Origin: Sporomusa acidovorans
Lineage (GTDB): Bacteria; Bacillota; Negativicutes; Sporomusales; Sporomusaceae
Direction: 5' to 3' (one strand)
DNA: 64,000 nt
Assembly (NCBI RefSeq): GCF_002257695.2
Contig: NZ_CP155571.1
Positions 59,728-64,000 of the stretch are shown here, in pieces. The position numbers were made by a program, and so were the translations under genes. Every line of letters starts with the position of its first letter. Positions within the stretch are counted from its first letter, which is position 1. Below the pieces are notes generated by a model. That model was not told the DNA's origin and searched no databases. It was given only the letters and a program-made list of their open reading frames with translations.

Positions 59728-60921
59728 CTATACGTTTTGAATCATTTTACCAATCTCTGCTTTATGGCTTTCAATCCACTTCATCAACCGCACATTATGC
59801 GACAAATAGGCAATATACTCATATTCATTCAAATCAGATCCCTGGTAATAGGCGGTGATATCCCAGTTTAGTAAATAGACATTAGCAGCCGCCATCATTG
59901 TCGGAAAGTATTCTTTTTCCATGCCAGTCAAGGGGGGAAGTCCACCCAGTATTTTTAATTTTTGCTGGTACGCTTCAAGGAATATGGCGCATTTATCAAG
60001 GCGCAGCACACCATCTGTTTCACCATCCCAGGAACTGCAGAAATAAGCAATTGCCAAACAAACATCAAATAACCTGATATCTATCTTCGACCAGTCAAAA
60101 TCAAAAATACCAACCGCCTTGTTATTTAAATATTTTAAATTACCAGGATGAAAATCGTTATGGCAGGGGTTCAATGGCATTTGACGCCAAATGCTTTCCG
60201 GTATTTGCGAAGATTCAACGACCGCAAGAATTGCATCAATATTTTTTAAATAGTATTTATGGTACTTGGTATCCAGTTCTCTTGCGGCAAATTCTTTAAA
60301 AACAGGCACGCGTGTCGGCAGAAATTCCATAATTTTAGGTTCCATTCTTTCCAGGCCTTCCGGATCAAAATGACGCGTCGAATTGTGCACCAGTGCCAGT
60401 ACTTCCGCCGAACTCGCATACTCAGCATCATTACAATTGGGATTATCCCATGTATATTTGTCTTCGCCTTGCAAATATTCGTAAATTGCATAATACTCGG
60501 TTACTTCACGTTGAACTTTGATGTATGTCTTATTATTTTTAGTGCGAATCAAGCCGGCAGCCATATACAGACCGTTTATGATCGAAAAGTCGATAAGTTT
60601 ATGCTCAAAGAGAATTTCTTTTTCTGTTATGTCGCTCTTATACTTTCGTACAAAATATTCTTTCTGTACACCGTCTTTCAAAGTATAAATGCCAAAGCTT
60701 CTATTTACATAGCCGCCAAATATTTCATATACTTCGGTTACTTCCCCTATATCGTAGCTCTTTTCTATTGCCTCTGTGATTTGTGTACGGAGCAGTGCCA
60801 TTTCCATGGAATCATAAATATTGGCGGAGATTGACTTTAGCGTTTGACTTTGCGAAAATAGCCCTGCCATCTTTTCCAAGCCCATTCCTTCAAAATGCAA
60901 CATCCGGTCTGTATTCATCAT
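59728..60921 (-). CDS. APH/choline-kinase-like phosphotransferase
   Basis: 397 residues. A nucleotide loop-like IFGGYVNRSFGIY (about 70) is followed by the catalytic HNDFHPGNL (Asp and Asn) and the metal-binding FDFDWSKID, the kinase-fold motifs of aminoglycoside/choline/homoserine phosphotransferases. It should phosphorylate a small hydroxyl compound in the cytoplasm. GGAGGAG precedes the ATG at 60921. It is the first gene of the five-gene methyl transfer operon, 48 nt ahead of the MttB-family gene; such a kinase is not part of the known glycine betaine pathway. Confidence 0.85.
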   Translation of the reverse strand: MMNTDRMLHFEGMGLEKMAGLFSQSQTLKSISANIYDSMEMALLRTQITEAIEKSYDIGEVTEVYEIFGGYVNRSFGIYTLKDGVQKEYFVRKYKSDITEKEILFEHKLIDFSIINGLYMAAGLIRTKNNKTYIKVQREVTEYYAIYEYLQGEDKYTWDNPNCNDAEYASSAEVLALVHNSTRHFDPEGLERMEPKIMEFLPTRVPVFKEFAARELDTKYHKYYLKNIDAILAVVESSQIPESIWRQMPLNPCHNDFHPGNLKYLNNKAVGIFDFDWSKIDIRLFDVCLAIAYFCSSWDGETDGVLRLDKCAIFLEAYQQKLKILGGLPPLTGMEKEYFPTMMAAANVYLLNWDITAYYQGSDLNEYEYIAYLSHNVRLMKWIESHKAEIGKMIQNV

Positions 60922-61065
60922 TCTCTCCTCCTCAAATTCGGATTTACTTTGCATGCGTCAAAACCCTGTCTCCGGCCGCGAATTTAACCGTGAAAAACCA
61001 TCCGAAACCTCATCACCGGACTCTCCCCCTCGTTTTTTAAAAATTTCAAATTATCTTTCGAAAAA

Positions 61066-61094
61066 ATTATAGCACACATCATTTGCCAATAAAT
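61066..61094 (-). promoter_or_regulatory. Candidate extended -10 promoter of the kinase/methyltransferase operon
   Basis: TGCTATAAT on the minus strand (TATAAT at 61066-61071) is a perfect extended -10; the -35 (TTTATT at 17 bp) is weak. The leader to the kinase ATG would be about 138 nt. Confidence 0.45.
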
Positions 61095-61172
61095 TACTTC
61101 ATTCCTGTACCTTTTAGCGCAAAACAAGCCATATAACATCTTTTTCAGAAAGTTCAAACCATCACTTGTATC

Positions 61173-61212
61173 TCCTCCAGAATTAGTTACTAGCGCAACC
61201 AATTCCGGAGGA
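61173..61212 (-). repeat. 12-bp inverted repeat upstream of the kinase operon
   Basis: TCCTCCAGAATT (61173-61184) and AATTCCGGAGGA (61201-61212) pair fully in minus-strand RNA if one G-U is allowed, with a 16-nt loop. Possible operator or leader structure. Confidence 0.45.
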
Positions 61213-61330
61213 CTCTTCCCCTAAACTCTTTATATATCTTTTTAATCGCTATTTGTAGTTTTCTGCTTTTTGTATTAAAATGGTATATATAGTTTATACT
61301 ATTTTTTTAGTTAATTAGGAGGCAGTTTTA

Positions 61331-62098
61331 TTGTTATTTGACACTCATGTGCATACCTGTTTTTCCAATGATTCAAACATGCCGATCGATGCGGCTCTCA
61401 AGCGGGCAGCCGAATTAGGGCTGGGCATTATTATTACCGAACACATGGATATGGCGCACCCCAAACCGGACGTGGCCTTTGATGTCAACCAATATTTTAA
61501 GGAATATGCAAAGTATCGAAATGAAAAGGTGCTTCTGGGAATCGAATTAGGCATGCGGGCCGAATGCTTACAGGCTAATTGCGATATTGTTACTAACCAG
61601 CACTTTGATTATGTAATTGGTTCTATTCACTTTGTTGATAATATAGAAATTTATCAGGAAGAATATTTTCAGGCCCGTACCAAGCAGGAAACATACAACC
61701 GGTATTTCGAATCCATGCTGGATTGTCTGAAGAGTTATGATTTTATCGACAGCCTGGGGCATATTGATTATATCTCCCGTTATGCCCGGTATAGCAACCC
61801 GGAACTTTACTATTATGAATTCAGTGATCGGATTGATGAAATACTTAAGCTTGCCGCCCGTAAGGAAAAAGCCCTGGAAATCAATACCCGCCGTCTGGGA
61901 AACCCCGATACAGCAGCCAATCTGCTGCCCATTTATAAACGGTTTAAGGAATTGGGCGGGCAGATGGTTACTATCGGGTCTGATGCTCATAAACCGGAAA
62001 GCATCGGTAATCATTTGTCGATAGCACACGCTATGGCCGATGCTTGTAACCTGAAAGTCGTCTATTTTAAGCAACGTAAACCTGAATGGGGGAAGTAG
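61331..62098 (+). CDS. PHP-domain phosphoesterase (HisJ-like)
   Basis: 255 residues with PHP metal motifs: DTHVHTCFSNDS at the N-terminus, ITEHMD, GIELGM, GSIHFVD, LGHIDYISR and GSDAHKPE near the end. The closest pattern is histidinol-phosphatase HisJ; no other his genes are present, so another phosphate ester is possible. The start is TTG at 61331 with AGGAGG eight bases upstream. It is divergent from the kinase operon and 4 nt ahead of the VOC gene. Confidence 0.85.
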   Translation: MLFDTHVHTCFSNDSNMPIDAALKRAAELGLGIIITEHMDMAHPKPDVAFDVNQYFKEYAKYRNEKVLLGIELGMRAECLQANCDIVTNQHFDYVIGSIHFVDNIEIYQEEYFQARTKQETYNRYFESMLDCLKSYDFIDSLGHIDYISRYARYSNPELYYYEFSDRIDEILKLAARKEKALEINTRRLGNPDTAANLLPIYKRFKELGGQMVTIGSDAHKPESIGNHLSIAHAMADACNLKVVYFKQRKPEWGK

Positions 62099-62102
62099 CT
62101 TT

Positions 62103-62510
62103 ATGAAAATTAAACGGATTGATACGACCATAAGTACCGACAAACTAAGTGAATCAAAAGACTTTTATATCCGCCACTTTAACTTTACCTTGGTTTATGA
62201 AAGTGACTGGTATATTGAACTTATTGCTCCCGGCCTGCCGGCCGGCGTTAGCTTTACGAAAACCCAGCGTGATGCAGGCGAATTTTTCAATGGGTCCGGC
62301 ATTATTATTTCTTTGGAAGTTGATGATGTTGACGCAGAATATCACCGCTTAAAAGAAACCGGCGTTGAAATCTGTCAGGAAATTGTGGATAAACCCTGGG
62401 GTGAGCGCAGTTTTGTTGTCAATGACCCCAATGGCGTACATATCTACATTTACAAGTCCATTCCGCCAACACCCGAATATCAGGTGGTTTATGATTCATT
62501 TAAAAATTAA
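62103..62510 (+). CDS. VOC/glyoxalase superfamily protein
   Basis: 135 residues with paired beta-alpha-beta-beta-beta units: ISTDKLSESKDFYIRHFNFTL, LEVDDVDAEYHRLKETGVEI and the C-terminal FVVNDPNGVHIYIYKS. The fold binds metal in dioxygenases, lyases and resistance proteins. It is 4 nt after the PHP gene, so co-transcribed. Function not recognised. Confidence 0.82.
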   Translation: MKIKRIDTTISTDKLSESKDFYIRHFNFTLVYESDWYIELIAPGLPAGVSFTKTQRDAGEFFNGSGIIISLEVDDVDAEYHRLKETGVEICQEIVDKPWGERSFVVNDPNGVHIYIYKSIPPTPEYQVVYDSFKN

Positions 62511-62517
62511 ATGTAAG

Positions 62518-62554
62518 AAACCCGTTTTCACGCTGCAAGGCAGAAAACGGGTTT
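62518..62554. terminator. Bidirectional terminator after the VOC gene
   Basis: 12-bp perfect arms (62518-62529 with 62543-62554) with a T-rich right flank, 7 nt after the stop. It also lies 50 nt after the convergent receiver gene. Confidence 0.85.
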
Positions 62555-62604
62555 TTGTTTACTAAAATTGTTTATCAACTCAAGCGAACCATCCTCTCTT
62601 CCCG

Positions 62605-62997
62605 TTATAGGGCGATAGACTTTTTCAACACTTGCGCCAAAATGCCATGTACAGTGTGCACCAGTTTATCAGGGCGAACAGGTTTTAACATATATTCCTC
62701 CACCCCTATTTGCGTCGCTGCTTTTCGATAGTCGGCATTATCTGCTGCAGTCAGCATCATTATTTTCACATTGGGTAATTTTTTACGTATTCGCCTTGCT
62801 GCATCCAAACCGCTCATTTTCGGCATCTGAATGTCCATAAGAATAATGTCCGGTTGTACTAAAGCGGCAGCCTGTACAGCCAGTACACCGTCACCGGCTT
62901 CACCCACCACCGTTATTTGGGGACAATGCCTGTCGAGAATAAAACGGACAGCCTGCCGTTCCAAGGGCTCATCATCAACAATCAGCAATTTATACAT
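62605..62997 (-). CDS. Stand-alone response-regulator receiver protein
   Basis: 130 residues, a CheY-like domain with Asp8-Asp9, phosphoacceptor Asp55 in LMDIQMPKMSG, Thr in MLTAAD and Lys in LKPV. There is no output domain; EutV regulators of ethanolamine operons carry an ANTAR domain that is missing here. AAAGGAG precedes the ATG at 62997. It follows the EutP-like gene by 53 nt. No sensor kinase is in the window. Confidence 0.85.
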   Translation of the reverse strand: MYKLLIVDDEPLERQAVRFILDRHCPQITVVGEAGDGVLAVQAAALVQPDIILMDIQMPKMSGLDAARRIRKKLPNVKIMMLTAADNADYRKAATQIGVEEYMLKPVRPDKLVHTVHGILAQVLKKSIAL

Positions 62998-63050
62998 TCG
63001 CCACAGCTCCTTTACATGCATAGCGTAAAATCCCGCTGCTCCAAACTACT

Positions 63051-63500
63051 TTAGTTTGACAGATTTGTCAGACGGGACATGTGTAATGCCAGCTCCTCTA
63101 TACCGATCCCTTCTTGCGCCGACACAAGGTAAATCGGGCCAACAATGCCAGCTTTTCGCAAGTGGGCTTCGGCAAGTTTTGGATTGGCTTCCGGATGATC
63201 AATTTTTGAAATAATGCCAATCACCGGCTTGCGAAATGCCAAGGCAAACTTAGGAGGATACGGGCAATTGCCGCGGGTTGCATCATGCAAGGCCCATACT
63301 TCGGCCGCTCCCATGCCGGCATTAATCAATACATGATAGTGACGGGGGATTTCCAGATATTCCCCCGGACAGTCAATAAAAATGCTGGAAAAATCCATGG
63401 CCTGTGTTTTCAAATAAACCAGCGACTGGTTTAACAATTTTTGTTTCAATGTTGTTTTGCCGGCGCCGATACCGCCAATCAGTAAAATTTTTTTCTTCAT
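63051..63500 (-). CDS. EutP/PduV-like GTPase of a microcompartment locus
   Basis: 149 residues: Walker A GGIGAGKT (9-16), a DCPG G3 motif (IDCPGEY), and G4 SKID. EutP/PduV proteins are small Ras-like NTPases always encoded with bacterial microcompartments; PduV is linked to compartment positioning and EutP to acetate kinase activity. It lies 2 nt after the EutS-like shell gene. The usual ethanolamine or propanediol enzymes are beyond the window. Confidence 0.88.
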   Translation of the reverse strand: MKKKILLIGGIGAGKTTLKQKLLNQSLVYLKTQAMDFSSIFIDCPGEYLEIPRHYHVLINAGMGAAEVWALHDATRGNCPYPPKFALAFRKPVIGIISKIDHPEANPKLAEAHLRKAGIVGPIYLVSAQEGIGIEELALHMSRLTNLSN

Positions 63501-63502
63501 CG

Positions 63503-63847
63503 TTAACTCCGCGTCACTTCCGCTGCTGAAAATCCTAATATTGTAACAAGTGTCTCAACGGCTGCCCGAATGGCCGCTTCGACATCGGCAATATTGCCGG
63601 TAATGACAAGCGAACCAGTAAACCGGTCGACAAAGCCGATTTCTATATCGCCGGATTTAGCCGCCGAATCGGCAGCGATAATCGCCGCTTCACTGGGAGT
63701 AATTGTCATAATGCCCAATGCCCCGTTGCCGTCAATTCCTAACCGTTCGTGCAAATTTCCCTGCGGGTTGGGTATGATATGAGCCATTGTCACTTGTTTG
63801 CCTGGGACATATTCCTGAATCATACGCTGTTTTTGTACTGCGGTCAT
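63503..63847 (-). CDS. EutS/PduU-type microcompartment shell protein
   Basis: 114 residues, a circularly permuted BMC domain: RMIQEYVPGKQVTMAHII at the N-terminus and GALGIMTITPSEAAIIAAD, IGFVDRFTGSLVITG in the core. These hexamers form part of the protein shell and often have a small beta-barrel over the pore. GGTGAAG precedes the ATG at 63847. It is followed by a EutP-like gene and preceded by another BMC gene. Confidence 0.94.
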   Translation of the reverse strand: MTAVQKQRMIQEYVPGKQVTMAHIIPNPQGNLHERLGIDGNGALGIMTITPSEAAIIAADSAAKSGDIEIGFVDRFTGSLVITGNIADVEAAIRAAVETLVTILGFSAAEVTRS

Positions 63848-63890
63848 TTCTTCACCAGCCTTTCCGCCGATAGGTCCAGTGGTTTAGAGC

Positions 63891-64000
63891 CTATTTCAGA
63901 CTGTCAATGACTTGTTGATGAGGACGGGGAATCACAACTTTGTACACCAGCATCCCTTTATCTGCCGCCAACTCACTCCCGGCAGCGACAGCCGCTTTAA
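63891..64000 (-). CDS. BMC-domain shell protein (partial, 5' end beyond window)
   Basis: The last 35 codons before a TAG at 63891-63893 read as a BMC domain end: AAVAAGSELAADKGM, then VVIPRPHQQVIDSL. VIPRPH is the hallmark C-terminal part of hexameric shell proteins such as EutM/PduA. It runs off the window edge. Too short to name the subfamily. Confidence 0.8.
   Translation of the reverse strand, partial: KAAVAAGSELAADKGMLVYKVVIPRPHQQVIDSLK

Larger units (their letters stand above)
60922..61330. other. Divergent intergenic region, kinase operon / PHP gene
   Basis: About 410 nt. It holds a minus-strand promoter candidate (61066-61071 with TG extension) and an inverted repeat (61173-61212). 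GGGGRAGAGTCC occurs twice on the minus strand (near 61030 and 61212). A 72-codon minus frame at 60984-61202 is not credited. No known riboswitch class was recognised. Confidence 0.6.

Noticed and set aside
60984..61202. 72-codon minus-strand frame upstream of the kinase gene
   Set aside because: No clear ribosome binding site, overlaps a promoter candidate, and composition is non-coding-like.
61568..62143. 191-codon minus-strand frame opposite the PHP gene
   Set aside because: PHP gene has all metal motifs and a strong ribosome binding site.

Overview
The window looks like chromosome of an anaerobic, endospore-forming, diderm Firmicute (Negativicutes), most likely a Sporomusa-type member of the Sporomusaceae. 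Three things point there. Outer-membrane genes (TamB, TolC, MlaEFD, flagellar L- and P-rings) sit beside sporulation genes (spoIIID, spoIIQ-like, spoIID, an S55 peptidase). The gene order closely follows a well-known Bacillus chromosome segment. The right end carries corrinoid-dependent methyl transfer genes typical of methylotrophic acetogens. No tRNA, rRNA, CRISPR array or insertion sequence was seen.

Region by region: 1-7.9 kb (minus strand) is an envelope block, mlaE-mlaF-mlaD, then tolC with its own near-perfect promoter, then tamB cut by the window start. 8.1-11.8 kb holds three exported or membrane-anchored proteins (S55 peptidase, lipoyl-like barrel protein, AMIN/phosphodiester glycosidase). 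11.8-16.7 kb is a flagellar rod and LP-ring set (flgF, flgG, flgA, flgH, flgI, flgJ). 16.8-21.9 kb is mbl, spoIIID, spoIIQ-like, spoIID and murA. 22.1-29.3 kb is the complete F1Fo ATP synthase operon with two accessory AtpI-type genes. 29.5-41.6 kb is wecB, wecA, a tandem MazG protein, dCMP deaminase, upp, glyA, a TIGR01440 protein, rpiB, an arginine/tyrosine phosphatase, mntP, tsaC/sua5, prmC, prfA, a YqhQ-like protein and rpmE. 41.7-51 kb has a nitrilase, an HD-GYP protein, an ECF sigma/anti-sigma pair, a FliK-like protein, a small unknown gene and an M16 peptidase.

The accessory part is 51.2-64 kb. A sigma-54 activator (PrpR-type sensor) is followed by a small unknown gene with a good -24/-12 promoter. 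Next comes a PocR/AraC regulator coupled to a corrinoid-protein gene, with a second possible -24/-12 promoter upstream. A five-gene minus-strand operon then encodes a sugar/choline-kinase-like phosphotransferase, an MttB-family methyltransferase without pyrrolysine, a corrinoid protein, a methyl-tetrahydrofolate methyltransferase and a HAD phosphatase. By family knowledge the three central proteins should strip a methyl group from a quaternary amine and pass it through cob(I)amide to tetrahydrofolate. The kinase and phosphatase in the same operon are unusual and are the most interesting lead. The right edge is the end of a bacterial microcompartment locus (BMC shell protein, EutS/PduU, EutP/PduV, lone receiver).

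All assignments come from reading sequence and translations by eye; no database search or alignment was run. Start codons were moved from the longest open frame where a ribosome binding site clearly favoured an internal codon.
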